Assembly: GCA_027449965.1 (NCBI GenBank)
Contig: DAIDKP010000007.1
Span: forward strand, 1-64,000
Source of the DNA: Acidobacteriaceae bacterium
Lineage (GTDB): Bacteria > Acidobacteriota > Terriglobia > Terriglobales > Acidobacteriaceae
Reading direction: 5' to 3'
Length of the DNA: 64,000 nt
Shown piece by piece: positions 44,649-54,162 of the stretch. The first letter of the stretch is position 1; each line of letters begins with the position of its first letter. The notes under the pieces are model-generated. The model was not told the origin of the DNA and made no database searches. It worked only from the letters and a program-made list of their open reading frames with translations. The position numbers and the translations under genes were made by a program.

Positions 44649-45803
44649 TCAGTGCCTCTCAGCCTCGAGAAACCGGCCCCACGCCTGCTCGATATAGCTG
44701 TCCGTCATGCCTGCAATGTAATCGGTCACCGCGCGCGCCGCACCTTCCTCTTCGGCTCGTGCCGCATGGTCGGCAGGGAGTCGCCGAGGGTCCTCAACCC
44801 AGTAGGCAAACAGCGTGGAGATGATCTCTTCAGCGCGCTCATGTTCAACTTCCAGCTCAGCAGACTCATACAAATTGCGATAGAGAAATCCTCGCAAAGA
44901 GTCGCGATCGAGCTGCCGTTCTTCGCTGAAGACCGCCACACGTTCCCGTGCCGCGCGAACCTCGGCGAGTGTTTCGATTCCGGTTGCCTTCACGCGGCGT
45001 GATACCTCGCACATCAAATCGGTGACCAGCGTATTCAGAATCATCTTGAGCGCATCATTGCGCAGCAACCGCTCCGCAGCATGAGGATGCCGTTGCGCTG
45101 CCTGCTCCAGGGCTCGATCCAGACACGGCACCTCCGCGCGCGCCATCTCAAGGCGCAGAATCCCGGCTTCCAGCCCATCTTCCAGGTCAGCCGTAAGGTA
45201 TGCGATCTCGTCCGCCAGGTCAATCAACTGTGCCTCGATCGGTGGCAATTGATCAAGAAAATAGGCGACCAGCTCCGGGTGTCCGGCTGCGCTGTAATCG
45301 CGGGAGTGTTTGATGATTCCTTCGCGAACACCCAGGGTCAGGTTCAGGCCGCGAAAACCGGCATTGCGCTCTTCAAAGCTGGTGACGATGCGCAACGCAT
45401 GCAGGTTGTGGTCAAAACGCATTCCATGCCGGACAAGCGCTGCGTCAAGTGCCCGTTCACCCGCATGGCCAAACGGCGGATGTCCGATGTCATGGACCAG
45501 CGCCAGCGTCTCTGCCAGATGAGCATTCAGCCCAAGCACGGCGGCTATCGTCCGGGCGATCTGGGCAACCTCAAGTGTGTGGGTCAGGCGGCTGCGCGTG
45601 TGGTCGCTCTCTGCCGCGCTCCGCGTGAAAACCTGTGTCTTGCCGGCCAGACGGCGAAAGGCTCGCGCATGGAGTATGCGTCCGCAGTCCCGAACAAAAG
45701 GCGCACGATAGGGATGGGATGCCTCCGGTTGATCGCGCCGCGCGAGGGGGTCATCGTCGACGTCACCGACGGCAATCGCAGACGCAAGCTGCGTCCATGA
45801 CAT
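44649..45803 (-). CDS. dgt: Deoxyguanosinetriphosphate triphosphohydrolase-like protein
   Basis: A 384-residue HD-domain enzyme cleaving dNTPs (classically dGTP) to the nucleoside and triphosphate, controlling nucleotide pools. Family features: PFVRDCGRILHARAFRRLAG, then KTQVF, SDHTRSRLTHTLEVAQIART and the metal site ALVHDIGHPPFGHAGERAL (H...HD, closed by DEIAYLTADLEDGL). The start MSWTQL at 45803 is preferred; GTG at 45827 in the same frame is possible, with a distant AGGAG. It belongs to the bacterial dGTPase-like subgroup that lacks the E. coli Dgt insertions. It has no operon partner. Confidence 0.9.
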   Translation of the reverse strand: MSWTQLASAIAVGDVDDDPLARRDQPEASHPYRAPFVRDCGRILHARAFRRLAGKTQVFTRSAAESDHTRSRLTHTLEVAQIARTIAAVLGLNAHLAETLALVHDIGHPPFGHAGERALDAALVRHGMRFDHNLHALRIVTSFEERNAGFRGLNLTLGVREGIIKHSRDYSAAGHPELVAYFLDQLPPIEAQLIDLADEIAYLTADLEDGLEAGILRLEMARAEVPCLDRALEQAAQRHPHAAERLLRNDALKMILNTLVTDLMCEVSRRVKATGIETLAEVRAARERVAVFSEERQLDRDSLRGFLYRNLYESAELEVEHERAEEIISTLFAYWVEDPRRLPADHAARAEEEGAARAVTDYIAGMTDSYIEQAWGRFLEAERH

Positions 45804-46065
45804 GGGATGGTCACCCGACCGATTCACAAATTCGCCACACTCCTGCCTTGAGAGTAAATGCTTTCGCTGGGGCAGGAAATATCCTGTCCGCCGAAAAACC
45901 CAGCCGAACAGGTAGACAGCGAATTCGCTTCGGAGTATGCTTCATCGTTCCTGAGCGGAGCCTCGGCGCTCGTACTGAGCATTCCCGCAGTCTCCTCCGT
46001 CGGCTGGTTCCACCCAGGATCAAACGGGATTCCTGCAGGAACCATCTCGACGAAGGAGAATCCGT

Positions 46066-47052
46066 ATGCCATCGATAGGAAAAATCACAGCCATGGCCGC
46101 AACCACGGCGCTTCTCATTCTCTCCGGTTGCGCGCGTCACTCCACCTCAGAGGTTTACTACCTCGTCTCCGCCAATCTTTCTTTGCCCTATTGGAAGACC
46201 GCGGCAGCGGGATTCGATCAGGCAGCCGTTCGCTATCACGTGACGGCTCGGGTTGTCGGGCCAGACAGCTACGATCCACAACAGGAGTTGCAGGCGCTGC
46301 AACAGGCTGTTGCCGCCAAACCCGCTGGCATCCTCGTCTCGGTCGCCGACGAAGCATTATTGAAGTCCGCGATTGACAGCGCGATTGAGCAGAATATTCC
46401 CGTCATCACCATGGACTCCGATGCGCCCAGCAGCCATCGACTGTTCTTTATCGGGACAAACAATCGAGCGGCTGGGCATCTGGGTGCAGAGCGTGTGGTG
46501 GAACGGCTGGGAGGGCGCGGAAATGTCGTCTTCTTCACCATCACAGGCCAGCCCAATCTCGATGATCGTTTACAGGGTTACAAGGATGTCCTGGACCAGC
46601 ATCCGGAGATCAAAATTCTGGATGTGATCAACATCAAAGGGGACTCGCGCAACGCCTTCGATAACGCGATGCAGTATCTCAGCCAGACTGGACCCACCAA
46701 AGTTTCAGCCTTCATCTGTCTTGAGGCTTCATCGGGAAAAGTGGTGGCCGACGCAGTGCATCGCCAGCACGCAACCGATCGCGTGGTAATGGCCATGGAT
46801 GTGCAGCCGGATACTTTGAGTGAGATCCGGGATGGTGTCATCGAAGCGACGATCGCGCAAAAGCCCTACACAATGGCATTTGTGGGCCTGAGAGAACTGG
46901 ACTTGATCCATCATGACCTGCCGAAGCAATTTGCGCGCGATTACAGCGTGGATGCCTTTGCCGAGTATCCCACATTTATCGATACCGGCACTGCGCTGGT
47001 CGATAAGGTGAATGCGGATATCTATGCACGGGACGCCGCCAGTCACCAGTAG
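46066..47052 (+). CDS. Sugar-binding lipoprotein (ABC or chemosensory type)
   Basis: A 328-residue periplasmic-binding-protein of the LacI/RbsB fold, anchored as a lipoprotein. The signal ends in the lipobox LLILSGC. The mature part has the type I pattern: SANLSLPYWKTAAAGFDQAA, KPAGILVSVADEALLKSAID, IPVITMDSDAPSSHRLFFIG and ATIAQKPYTMAFVGLRELD. It should bind a sugar such as ribose or xylose. The start ATG at 46066 follows AAGGAG. No ABC permease or ATPase gene adjoins, so it may work with a distant transporter or as a sensor. Confidence 0.85.
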   Translation: MPSIGKITAMAATTALLILSGCARHSTSEVYYLVSANLSLPYWKTAAAGFDQAAVRYHVTARVVGPDSYDPQQELQALQQAVAAKPAGILVSVADEALLKSAIDSAIEQNIPVITMDSDAPSSHRLFFIGTNNRAAGHLGAERVVERLGGRGNVVFFTITGQPNLDDRLQGYKDVLDQHPEIKILDVINIKGDSRNAFDNAMQYLSQTGPTKVSAFICLEASSGKVVADAVHRQHATDRVVMAMDVQPDTLSEIRDGVIEATIAQKPYTMAFVGLRELDLIHHDLPKQFARDYSVDAFAEYPTFIDTGTALVDKVNADIYARDAASHQ

Positions 47053-47116
47053 CCGCTCACAATGCCGCGCAGCGGGTCTCCAGCAGATGAAGGATGCCGC
47101 CGGAGACTCGCGCCGG

Positions 47117-49306
47117 TCACGGCTGCTTATTCACTCCATTGAGCACGCTGTCCTGTTTGGCCAATCGAGAGCGGGCGCTCTCCAACTTCTTTTGCACCTT
47201 CGCTACTTCAGCGGAGTCGACGTCAGCCGGCGCTGACTTGCTGAACTCCTGCAACGAAGTCTCCCACTGCGAAGCTGCCAGACGCACCCGCCCGGTTTTT
47301 TCGTAGAGATCACCCAGATGGTCATGCACTGTTGGGTCTGTCGCGGTCCGCTCCACGGCTTTGCGCAGATATTCCTCGGCCGGTTCATAGTCTCCAAGCT
47401 TGAAGTAGACCCACCCCAACGAGTCGAGATAGGCGCCGTTCATCGGCTCCAGATCCACAGCCTTGCGGATATATTTCAGTGCGTCCGCGTAGCGATTGGT
47501 CTTGTCGGCCAGCATGAATCCCAGATTATTCAGCGTGATCGCATTGTCCGGTTCCAGCGTCAGCACTTTCCGAAAGTCCTGCTCGGCCTGATCAATATGT
47601 TTTTGCTGCTCGGCAAGCGACCCCTGCTGGAAGAGCACGTTGGCCTTGTCCTCTTTTTTCGTCGCCAGCATCGAGGCTTTTTCCAGTGCCTGCTCGGCTT
47701 CTTTCCAGTGGTGCTGACGAGCTTCAATCTGCGAAATCTGCAAGTACACTTCCAGATCAGCGCTCGTGCCGTTCAACAGGCTGCGCGCAATCGCGATTCC
47801 TTCATCCAGCTTTCCGGTGTCGCCCAGCTCCCATGCCAGCAGCAGCTTCAGGTCGCGATCGTTCGGATTCTCCGCAACCGCTTTGCGACTGACCGCCGTC
47901 GCCTCGGTGAACATCTTCGCATCGCGATACGTATCCACTTCGCCCTGGTAGCCGCGCTTGGCCGCGTCTCCGCCCATGGCAATCAGTTTTTGATAGGTGG
48001 CAATCGCATCTGCGGTTTTGTTGTCTTCGTGATACACAGCGGCGAGCCGCTCCAGAAAGACGCTGCGGTTGGCTTTTTCTTCCTGCGTATATGCGCCATT
48101 GGCATGGCTGGTCACGTCCAGCATCTGTTTGTATGCGGCAATGGCTTCATCGTATCGCCCCAGAACATCCAGCAGCAGGCCCTCGTTGTATCCCGCTTCG
48201 AGTGAGTTTGGATCCTTGGCCAGTGCTGCGCGGGCGGTTGTCAGCGCATCCTGATAATTGCCCATGCGCCGCTGAATCTCACAGATGCGATTCAGCGTAT
48301 TCACATCCTGTGGATTCGCTTTTGCCAGCGCCTGGTATTGCTTCAGTGCAGCGTCCAGTTGGTTGTCGGCCAGCAAAGCCTGTCCCAGTGCGCGCTCCAC
48401 ATTCACATTGCCCGGGTCCATCTTCGCCGCGCCCTGATACGCTGCGATAGCCTTTTCACGCTCCTTCATCTGTTCGTAGGTGGCTCCCAGGGCAAACTCA
48501 ATCTGCGGAGTCCGCTGGTCCTGCGGAACCGAAGCCAGCAGATCCGCTGAGCGCTGCAAATTGCCATCCTGCGCATACAGGCGAGCAAGACTCATCACCA
48601 CATCTTCCGACGATGGCTCCAGCGAGCGCGCTGTCTGGAACTCCGCTTCAGCCTTGGCCGCATCATGTTTCACCGTGTAAAGCTGACCCAGGATCAGGTG
48701 ATCTTCCACGTTGTTGGGTTCAAGCGCGTTGATCTTGCTGTACTCGGTAATCGCCAGATCGACCATCTCGGCTGCGGGTGCAATCTGCGACGCCGCATTT
48801 TGCTGCTCGCCCAGCGATCGCAGATAGATGCTGCCCAGCACCTTGTGGGCATCCAGATTGTCAGGGTCTTTCTGCACAATGGCCTGCGCCGTCTCAATCG
48901 CCTGACGGATGCGCCCCGTGCGGAAGTACAACTCGGCAAGCTGCGCAGCCAGCTCCGGCGACTGTGGGTCGGCGTCGAGCGCGAGTTTGTACTCTTCCTC
49001 GGCACGAGTCACATAATCCTGGCGACCATTGTCGGTCGCCATCTCTTCATAGGTGTGCGCCAGAGCCGCATGGTAATAGGAGGATGCGCGGTCCGGCGCA
49101 GTGAGAGCGGGTGTTGCCGTTTGTGCCGCAGCGATCGACGTTGAGGCCGAGTCTGAGGTCGGGGGATGAGCTGGCGTCTCGGCTGGCTTGGTGACTGGAG
49201 TGGTGGCTGTGGTCGCTTGAGCTCCCGCATCGACTCCCACGATGGCCAGTGTTCCCAGCATCAGGGCGAGCAGTCCGCGCTGGGTTTTCATCATTGTTGG
49301 ATTCAT
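47117..49306 (-). CDS. Exported tetratricopeptide-repeat protein
   Basis: A 729-residue protein from ATG at 49306, two codons after an in-frame GTG, with GGGAG upstream. The signal peptide is KTQRGLLALMLGTLAIVG followed by VDAGAQA. A Thr/Ala/Pro-rich linker follows. Most of the rest is about 16 TPR repeats (for example YKLALDADPQSPELAAQLAE, LEPDNAITLNNLGFMLADKT and YLDSLGWVYFKLGDYEPAEE), a periplasmic scaffold for protein assembly. The C-terminal 50 residues are charged and probably helical. No neighbour gives a function; purH is 139 bp upstream on the same strand. Confidence 0.88.
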   Translation of the reverse strand: MNPTMMKTQRGLLALMLGTLAIVGVDAGAQATTATTPVTKPAETPAHPPTSDSASTSIAAAQTATPALTAPDRASSYYHAALAHTYEEMATDNGRQDYVTRAEEEYKLALDADPQSPELAAQLAELYFRTGRIRQAIETAQAIVQKDPDNLDAHKVLGSIYLRSLGEQQNAASQIAPAAEMVDLAITEYSKINALEPNNVEDHLILGQLYTVKHDAAKAEAEFQTARSLEPSSEDVVMSLARLYAQDGNLQRSADLLASVPQDQRTPQIEFALGATYEQMKEREKAIAAYQGAAKMDPGNVNVERALGQALLADNQLDAALKQYQALAKANPQDVNTLNRICEIQRRMGNYQDALTTARAALAKDPNSLEAGYNEGLLLDVLGRYDEAIAAYKQMLDVTSHANGAYTQEEKANRSVFLERLAAVYHEDNKTADAIATYQKLIAMGGDAAKRGYQGEVDTYRDAKMFTEATAVSRKAVAENPNDRDLKLLLAWELGDTGKLDEGIAIARSLLNGTSADLEVYLQISQIEARQHHWKEAEQALEKASMLATKKEDKANVLFQQGSLAEQQKHIDQAEQDFRKVLTLEPDNAITLNNLGFMLADKTNRYADALKYIRKAVDLEPMNGAYLDSLGWVYFKLGDYEPAEEYLRKAVERTATDPTVHDHLGDLYEKTGRVRLAASQWETSLQEFSKSAPADVDSAEVAKVQKKLESARSRLAKQDSVLNGVNKQP

Positions 49307-49445
49307 TTGCACTCCCGGGTCTTTCTGTTCCTGCGTTTGCGGCTGCCAGCTTGCGGATAGACGTCTGCGGGACTCTGCCGCCTCGTCCTTTATTGGACGA
49401 TTGTATCCTTACCGAGTCTCCCATCCGAACCCCAAAGCCATGTAT

Positions 49446-51020
49446 TTAGTGGCGAAAATGTCGCATTCCCGTGAAGACCATCGCCACGCCAAGTTTGTCG
49501 GCTGCGGCGATCACTTCACCATCCCGAACCGATCCACCGGGCTGGATGATCGCAGTGGCTCCGGCTTCGACGACCACCTCCAGGCCATCTGGGAACGGGA
49601 AAAACGCATCCGAGGCAGCAACGCAGCCATGCATCGGCAGCACGGCCTTCATTGCGCCAAATTTCGCTGCATCCACGCGGCTCATCTGTCCGGCGCCAAC
49701 GCCGAGCGTCTGCCCCTGCCGTGCATACACAATCGCATTCGACTTCACATGTTTGCACACGCGCCAGGCAAAAAGCAGAGCCGCAATCTCTTCCTGCGTG
49801 GGCGGGCGTTTCGTCACCGTCTTCAGGTCGTCCGCCTGGATCCTCGCGCTGTCCGCGTCCTGCACCAGCAAGCCTCCGGAGATTTGCTTGATCGTCAGAT
49901 CATCGGCTGCGGGAGTGACGCGAAGCAGGCGCAGATTCTTCTTGGCTCCTAGGATGGAGAGTGCTTCCGGCGTGTATCCGGGCGCGGCAATCGCCTCGGC
50001 AAAAAGCCTGGCGATCTCCACGGCAGCTTCGGCGTCCACCATGCGATTGATGCCAATCACTCCTCCAAAAGCGCTCACTGGGTCAGCCGCCAGAGCCTTT
50101 TCGTACGCTTCGCGAACCGTTGCTCCCGTCGCAGCGCCACAGGGATTGGTGTGTTTGATGATGGCGACCGTCGGCTCTGGAAACTCCTGCGCCAGCGCCC
50201 AGCACGCGTCCAGATCCACGAGATTGTTGAAGCTCAGCTCCTTGCCCTGCAGTTGTTCCGCTCCGGCCACTCCCGTCTTTGTCCCATCCGCATACAGTGC
50301 CGCGCGCTGGTGCGGATTCTCCCCATAGCGCAGCGGCATCGCCAGCGGCATATTCACGCGCAGCGTCGTCGGCAATGCATCCTCCATCGCAATCGGCAAC
50401 TCCGCATCTTCGGCCTCGGGGATACGCTCCAGCGTCGATGCAATCGCCGCATCGTAGGCGGCTGTTGTGGCAAATGCCGTTCGCGCCAGTCGCCAGCGCG
50501 TCTTCAGGCTCAGACTGCCGGAACTCTGCCGCAGTTCTTCGCTCAGCGCCTCATAGTCGGCAGCGCGCGTCACAATCGCCACATCGCGGAAGTTCTTCGC
50601 CGCCGAGCGCACCATCGATGGCCCGCCGATATCGATGTTCTCAATCAGATGACCGAATCGCACCCCAGGCATCTGGGCTGTCTTTTCAAATGCGTATAGA
50701 TTCACCACCACCATATCGATGGGTTGGATTCCTTGCGCCTTCACCGCAGCCTCGTGTTCCGCATTGCCGCGGATATACAGAAGACCACCGTGGACGAGCG
50801 GATGGAGCGTCTTCACGCGGCCATCCAGCATCTCAGGAAACCCCGTCAGGTCGCTGATGTCCCGCACCGCGATCCCCGCGTCTCGAAGTGCGCGCGCCGT
50901 TCCGCCCGTCGACACCAGCTCCACGCCAAGTTCCGCCAGCAGGCTCGCAAATTCCACCAGCCCCGTCTTGTCCGTCACGCTGAGCAGTGCTCGGCGAATC
51001 TTTCGTTCTTCCTTCTGCAA
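49446..51020 (-). CDS. purH: Bifunctional AICAR transformylase/IMP cyclohydrolase
   Basis: A 524-residue cytosolic enzyme catalysing the last two steps of IMP synthesis: formylation of AICAR by 10-formyl-tetrahydrofolate and ring closure. The N-terminal IMP cyclohydrolase part has the MGS-like fold (RRALLSVTDKTGLVEFASLL, LVSTGGTARALRDAGI, GRVKTLHPLVHGGLL). The C-terminal transformylase part has MPLRYGENPHQRAALY, IIKHTNPCGAATG with the catalytic Lys-His pair, and SDAFFPFPDGLE. The start is TTG at 51020 with GAGGAGG eight bases upstream. Length is normal. Confidence 0.97.
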   Translation of the reverse strand: MQKEERKIRRALLSVTDKTGLVEFASLLAELGVELVSTGGTARALRDAGIAVRDISDLTGFPEMLDGRVKTLHPLVHGGLLYIRGNAEHEAAVKAQGIQPIDMVVVNLYAFEKTAQMPGVRFGHLIENIDIGGPSMVRSAAKNFRDVAIVTRAADYEALSEELRQSSGSLSLKTRWRLARTAFATTAAYDAAIASTLERIPEAEDAELPIAMEDALPTTLRVNMPLAMPLRYGENPHQRAALYADGTKTGVAGAEQLQGKELSFNNLVDLDACWALAQEFPEPTVAIIKHTNPCGAATGATVREAYEKALAADPVSAFGGVIGINRMVDAEAAVEIARLFAEAIAAPGYTPEALSILGAKKNLRLLRVTPAADDLTIKQISGGLLVQDADSARIQADDLKTVTKRPPTQEEIAALLFAWRVCKHVKSNAIVYARQGQTLGVGAGQMSRVDAAKFGAMKAVLPMHGCVAASDAFFPFPDGLEVVVEAGATAIIQPGGSVRDGEVIAAADKLGVAMVFTGMRHFRH

Positions 51021-51228
51021 TTTCGTTGCCTCCTCTGGCGTTCCATCTCTTCCCGCATCGTCACGGAATCCAATTCACGGTCGCACAGCGCCATCTACCT
51101 GGGACTATCAACCCGGCTCCCATCACCCACCCCAGCCGTGCACAGCCATCCAATCCCACGTTTCAGGTTACAACCTCGCACAGCCGCTCTGCTTTGCCAG
51201 TTCCGGCCTTGCCCTCTACATTGAAGAG

Positions 51229-52116
51229 ATGGACGCAGATTCCAGCGAACGTATCTTCCCGGCACAGCCACCTCAGATTCTCCCGCCGTTGGTTCCGGCT
51301 TCGGAAGATCAACTGCCCCCTCTGCAGCAGGAGCAGTTGCGCGCCGTGCGTGCCCGGGAGTTTGGCCGCAATCGTCCTCGTGGCATCCGTTCCTGGGCCT
51401 GGGCGCCTGCCACCTATCTGCTGGTCGGCATCAACTGCATGGTTTTTCTCGCCATGCTTGCCTCACATGTCAGCTTCGTCAGCCCCACGGCGGAGCAGCT
51501 TCTCCACTGGGGTGCAAACAATCCCCAGGCGATTCTCGTCGATGGCCAATGGTGGCGCATCGTCACGGCCATGTTTGTCCATGTGGGCATCTGGCACCTG
51601 GCTTCCAATATGTGGTGCTTATGGAATCTGGGCCTGCTCGGCGAGCCTCTGCTCGGAGCCTGGGGCGTCTTCTGCGCCTATCTGCTCTCCGGCGCAGCGG
51701 GCAATCTGCTTTCGATGGGAGTCAGCCAGGCGTTTCACAGCACGGATGCAGTCGGTGTGGGCGCTTCGGGTGCGGTCTTCGGCTTGGCTGGTGCGCTCAT
51801 CATTCTGCTCAAGTCGCCCCGGCTTCCCATGCCGCCGAAAGAGTTGGCGAGCCTCCGACGCTATGTCATCTACTTTGCAGCCATCAACTTTGTCATCGGC
51901 TTCGGAACCATGGTCGTTCCGGTTGGAGTGCGTATCGACAACATGGCGCACCTGGGCGGATTTCTTGGCGGCATCCTGTTCGCGTTGCCGCTCGTGCCAC
52001 AACTTGGCTCGCCGCGAACACAGTTCCTCGTCCGTCGCAGAATGGCGATCGCGATAGTATCCGGCGTGTTGGTGCTCTTCGGTTTTTATCTCAGCACAGT
52101 CGGCATCCTGCGCTGA
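51229..52116 (+). CDS. Rhomboid-family intramembrane serine protease
   Basis: A 295-residue membrane protease cutting transmembrane helices of other proteins. The N-terminal 60 residues are cytoplasmic and Pro/Gln/Arg-rich. Membrane helices follow from WAPATYLLVGINCMVFLAML. The L1 loop has GQWWRIVTAMFVHVGIWHLA and NMWCLWNLG. The catalytic Ser is in GVGASGAVFGLAGAL near residue 181 and the catalytic His in NMAHLGGFLGGI near 240. The start is ATG at 51229; the frame extends upstream as the antisense of purH. The gene is divergent from purH and converges with the XRE regulator. Confidence 0.9.
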   Translation: MDADSSERIFPAQPPQILPPLVPASEDQLPPLQQEQLRAVRAREFGRNRPRGIRSWAWAPATYLLVGINCMVFLAMLASHVSFVSPTAEQLLHWGANNPQAILVDGQWWRIVTAMFVHVGIWHLASNMWCLWNLGLLGEPLLGAWGVFCAYLLSGAAGNLLSMGVSQAFHSTDAVGVGASGAVFGLAGALIILLKSPRLPMPPKELASLRRYVIYFAAINFVIGFGTMVVPVGVRIDNMAHLGGFLGGILFALPLVPQLGSPRTQFLVRRRMAIAIVSGVLVLFGFYLSTVGILR

Positions 52117-52127
52117 GGCGGCTTCCT

Positions 52128-52475
52128 TCAGCGAGCGGATGTCGAAGCGAATTTCTTGACCATCGCCAGCAGCAGCTTCCGGTCGTTGTCCGTCAGATTC
52201 ATCGAGTAACGACGAATCTGGCCCATAAATCGCAACTCTTCGTCGCTCATCCTGGGTGCGGACAAATCACGCGCGATCTGACCATCGCTGAAGAACTGAG
52301 CAACCGGTATATCCATCGCATCGGCGATCTTCGCCAGCGTATCCAGCGAAGGCACCGTATGCCCATTCTCCACGCGAGACAGATAGCAGCGAAGCAGTCC
52401 GGTGCGTTTTTCGATATCGCCCTGTGACATGCCTTTTTGCTGGCGAAACTCCCGGATAACCGATCCAATCTGCAT
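52128..52475 (-). CDS. XRE-family helix-turn-helix regulator
   Basis: A 115-residue DNA-binding protein. The Cro/C1-type helix-turn-helix covers residues 1-65 (IGSVIREFRQQKGMSQGDIE, then KRTGLLRCYLSRVENGHTVP, then LDTLAKIADAMDIPVAQFFS). The C-terminal 45 residues (LRFMGQIRRYSMNLTDNDRK) end in a helix with KKFASTSAR. The start ATG at 52475 follows GAGGAG by four bases; the frame extends to 52544 without support. It is tail-to-tail with the rhomboid gene and shares the minus strand with the next gene. Target unknown. Confidence 0.88.
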   Translation of the reverse strand: MQIGSVIREFRQQKGMSQGDIEKRTGLLRCYLSRVENGHTVPSLDTLAKIADAMDIPVAQFFSDGQIARDLSAPRMSDEELRFMGQIRRYSMNLTDNDRKLLLAMVKKFASTSAR

Positions 52476-52615
52476 GATTCTCCTCAAATGCAAGCCTTGG
52501 GATACAAAAACATCGAACCCCGATGTTGCATTAAGAGTTAACATGCAGACAAGGTAAACGCAAGCGCGGAATGAGAAAAATCAGGAATTTGGAACCGTTT
52601 CGGCTACTCGCAGCT

Positions 52616-53989
52616 TCAAGGCCAGAACTTCACTGCACGAACGGAAGGCGGCCCGGCGTGATCGTCAATCACCTGCGTCTCCACCACCGCTTCCATGTTC
52701 ATCGAACGCCAGTTCGGAGGTGCGTTCTGCAGCAGATTGTTCAGGTCCGCGGCGTTTGAGATCAACTCACCCGCTGCCTCTGTTCCTTCCTCAGAGATTC
52801 CTGAGGCCAGAATCACGGGCTGGCCGGTGATCGGATCACGAATGCGTCCGATAATCGCATAGTCGTGAGCAAGCTTTTCATAGGGCTGGTCCCAGTCCGT
52901 CGCCCAGGTGGTGTGAGATTTGCTGGTTCGATCCACAATCAAAGCGGTGCCGTTTGAGGAGTCGAAACCGAAGGGAAGGTTGCGCGTCAGGCGCATCACC
53001 CAAAGATTATCGAATGCGCCAATCAGCACCACCGGACCTTCTCGCAGCTCGCCGAAAGTCGCTTCCGATGCTGCAGTCACGCGAAACGGCTTGTGCTCTG
53101 CCAGAAGCGGCACCTCGACGCGTGTCAGCGTGATCACATCGGCTAGAGCAAACAGTCCCGATAGGTGAAGATGAACATAAAGCGGCTCAGAGGCTACAGT
53201 ATGCGGAATCGGTTTGGACCAGTCATTGTCGTCGCTCGTGTCTCGCGCCGGCTCGCCCAGGCAGATCGTCACAATCGAATCACCCGCAGTCACCGGCTGC
53301 CAGAAATCCTGAACCGTATGATCCACAGCAGCCTCAGGTCGCTGGGAATGAAAGCGGTATCCGGTAAGGAGCCCAACCGACAAAGCGACAAGGACCATGA
53401 GCACGGTTGCCACCAGATGACCAGTTGTCCCGGAGTAGTGGTGGCCCAGACGAGCATGGTGCGTGGCACGCTCAAAGACCGGAAGTTCGATTGTGGGGTC
53501 AGCAGGATTCTCCCGGATGGGTGCCAGTTCGGCCCCCGCATTCCCGGCTGCATCCTGATCTTGGATTGCTGAGTTCACCGGCCAAACAAAATGAGGAACA
53601 TAACCACCCGTTGGCAGCTCGATGCGTATCTCTTCGGAGCATTCCGGATTGTAGTAATACTGCGCCAGTCGCTTGCGGATTTCCCCTGCCGTCACCCGTA
53701 CCACCGGGTCGGCATTGGCATCGTAGTCCGGCGCACGCCCAAAGACCTCGATTCCGATCAGCCGCTCCTTGAGCTGGTCAGCATTGCCAGCCAGGGTCTG
53801 CTCCACCACAAATCGCAAAAGACCCGGATAGCGCTTGCTCTGCGCAAAGAGCGCATGGGAAAGAATCTTGTCGAGCTGCTCGCGCACATCGTCGCAGTCT
53901 GCCTCAGACAGGACAAATCCCTCGCTACTGCTCGTCACAATTTCGTCGGTTTCTTTCTTGCCGCTGATGACTTTCAAAGCTGTAGGCAA
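52616..53989 (-). CDS. Membrane-anchored protein with N-terminal winged-helix-like domain
   Basis: A 457-residue protein. Residues about 30-145 form a domain seen in many acidobacterial regulators (REQLDKILSHALFAQSKRYP, GLLRFVVEQTLAGNADQLKE, RVTAGEIRKRLAQYYYN) that I take as DNA-binding or ToxR-like. One membrane helix follows (HLVATVLMVLVALSVGLLTG, near residues 190-210), then an extracytoplasmic part of about 240 residues (VVLIGAFDNLWVMRLTRNLP, AHDYAIIGRIRDPITGQPVI). This layout suggests a one-component membrane sensor-regulator, but no enzyme motif is seen. The TTG start at 53989 follows AGGAAGG by about eight bases. Two palindromes of the GTATCATAC type lie 20 and 153 bp upstream. Confidence 0.6.
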   Translation of the reverse strand: MPTALKVISGKKETDEIVTSSSEGFVLSEADCDDVREQLDKILSHALFAQSKRYPGLLRFVVEQTLAGNADQLKERLIGIEVFGRAPDYDANADPVVRVTAGEIRKRLAQYYYNPECSEEIRIELPTGGYVPHFVWPVNSAIQDQDAAGNAGAELAPIRENPADPTIELPVFERATHHARLGHHYSGTTGHLVATVLMVLVALSVGLLTGYRFHSQRPEAAVDHTVQDFWQPVTAGDSIVTICLGEPARDTSDDNDWSKPIPHTVASEPLYVHLHLSGLFALADVITLTRVEVPLLAEHKPFRVTAASEATFGELREGPVVLIGAFDNLWVMRLTRNLPFGFDSSNGTALIVDRTSKSHTTWATDWDQPYEKLAHDYAIIGRIRDPITGQPVILASGISEEGTEAAGELISNAADLNNLLQNAPPNWRSMNMEAVVETQVIDDHAGPPSVRAVKFWP

Positions 53990-54008
53990 TGAGATTCCTT
54001 CCTCGCCA

Positions 54009-54021
54009 ACGTATCATACGT
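54009..54021. promoter_or_regulatory. Palindrome ACGTA-TCA-TACGT, putative operator
   Basis: Perfect 5-bp arms around TCA, 20 bp upstream of the TTG start at 53989. It shares the core GTATCATAC with 54142-54162. Confidence 0.4.
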
Positions 54022-54141
54022 ATGAAAACAGCCTCTGTCTATACAAATTGTTGCGATTTGGGAGCCTCACTTCGTAGGCTATCGAAGTCACTCGTATCAA
54101 GCAGTTTGAATCGGCTCCCCAACTCTATCAATGTCCCCTTA

Positions 54142-54162
54142 GGCCAAGTATCATACTTGGCC
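54142..54162. promoter_or_regulatory. Palindrome with GTATCATAC core, putative operator
   Basis: Arms GGCCAAGTA and TACTTGGCC pair perfectly over 9 bp around TCA. The same core recurs 137 bp away at 54009-54021, so a dimeric regulator could bind both. A terminator reading (stem then ATTTT) is the alternative. Confidence 0.45.

Noticed and set aside
45858-46376. 172-codon plus-strand frame in front of the sugar-binding lipoprotein
   Set aside because: It overlaps the lipoprotein gene in another frame; the Ser/Gly/Arg-rich product lacks a start signal.
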